Assembly: GCF_000243415.2 (NCBI RefSeq)
Contig: NZ_KI912270.1
Span: forward strand, 6,405,837 to 6,469,836
Length of the DNA stretch: 64,000 bases
Origin: Mycolicibacterium tusciae JS617
Lineage (GTDB): Bacteria; Actinomycetota; Actinomycetes; Mycobacteriales; Mycobacteriaceae
Direction of reading: 5' to 3'
Below, piece by piece: positions 63,824-64,000 of this stretch. The translations under genes were made by a program, and so were the position numbers. The notes below the pieces were generated by a model. The model had not been told where the DNA came from and searched no databases. It saw nothing but the letters and a program-made list of their open reading frames with translations. The first letter of the stretch is position 1. Every line of letters begins with the position of its first letter.

Positions 63824-64000
63824 TCAGCGGCGACGGCCCAAATACTTCTGGTACGCCTCGGCCGCGGCGGCCAGCTCCGGCCGCGCGTCGAGCAGCGGCT
63901 GCATCTTCTTTCGCGCCTCTTCCCTCTTGTACGGCAGGAATTCGGTCGGGAAGTTCCCTTCGTGACGGGTGTAGCCACCGAGCACGCGCCGGGCGACGGT
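63824..64000 (-). CDS. Unidentified protein, C-terminal 58 residues only
   Basis: The minus frame is open from the window end to TGA 63824 and reads VARRVLGGYTRHEGNFPTEF, then LPYKREEARKKMQPLL and an Ala-rich helix ending YLGRRR. Composition and codon third positions look coding. The 5' part lies outside the window and the fragment is too short for me to assign a family. Confidence 0.6.
   Translation of the reverse strand, partial: TVARRVLGGYTRHEGNFPTEFLPYKREEARKKMQPLLDARPELAAAAEAYQKYLGRRR

Overview
This window is chromosomal DNA of a mycobacterium, most likely a fast-growing Mycobacterium/Mycolicibacterium. The sequence is GC-rich with many GTG and TTG starts. It carries the complete mycolic-acid FAS-II operon (fabD-acpM-kasA-kasB-accD6) preceded by aceE and the PucR-type regulator mabR. 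It also has the mycothiol-dependent formaldehyde dehydrogenase mscR, the 1-Cys peroxiredoxin ahpE and several families restricted to mycobacteria. I recognise gene order like M. tuberculosis Rv2238c to Rv2264c across roughly 19.7-51 kb; this is from memory of the families, not from a search.

Region 1 (1-19.6 kb) is accessory in character, a redox, hypoxia and stress island. It holds a slipin (cut by the window start), DUF3040 and DUF5994 proteins, and three paralogous winged-helix regulators that each carry three spaced cysteines like Fe-S sensor regulators. Around them lie a ferredoxin-reductase-type flavoprotein, transaldolase, DoxX, a second GTP cyclohydrolase I, DUF488, a VOC protein, a solitary cytochrome c oxidase subunit I with a DosR-like box, DUF2249, a 7Fe ferredoxin in an overlapping operon, an Rv1733c-like membrane protein, catalase, a 3Fe-4S ferredoxin, a pair of GreA/GreB-like proteins and several very small genes. 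An intact ISL3-family element with an 8-bp target duplication is inserted here. The block ends at the 3' side of a tRNA-Val gene, the classic position of an integrated island.

Region 2 (19.6-37.7 kb) is core genome: tRNA-Val, ahpE, a DUF3052 protein and a lipoprotein, then aceE, mabR and the FAS-II operon with a clear MabR-type operator. A glycerol/glycerolipid block follows (glpD, TetR, an alkyl-DHAP-synthase-like flavoprotein and a diacylglycerol kinase-like protein), then small conserved genes and a serine hydrolase.

Region 3 (37.7-47.7 kb) is rich in methyl-group and one-carbon enzymes: a homocysteine S-methyltransferase-like protein, a large LuxR-type regulator with a 12-bp tandem repeat in its N-terminus, a class I methyltransferase, mscR with a metallo-beta-lactamase hydrolase, and a SABATH-type carboxyl methyltransferase. 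An approximately 51-bp conserved element sits upstream of both minus-strand methyl genes that flank the LuxR regulator. A GlxA/AraC regulator and a DJ-1-like protein follow.

Region 4 (47.7-64 kb) holds an acyl-CoA dehydrogenase, an Hsp70-like membrane protein with a proline-rich tail, oxidoreductases, a DUF4185 protein and a secreted protein. It continues with a four-gene oligopeptide/nickel-type ABC importer in which both ATPases are fused, a large Ser/Thr/Pro-rich surface protein, small membrane proteins and a gene cut by the window end. No rRNA, CRISPR array or phage gene was seen.
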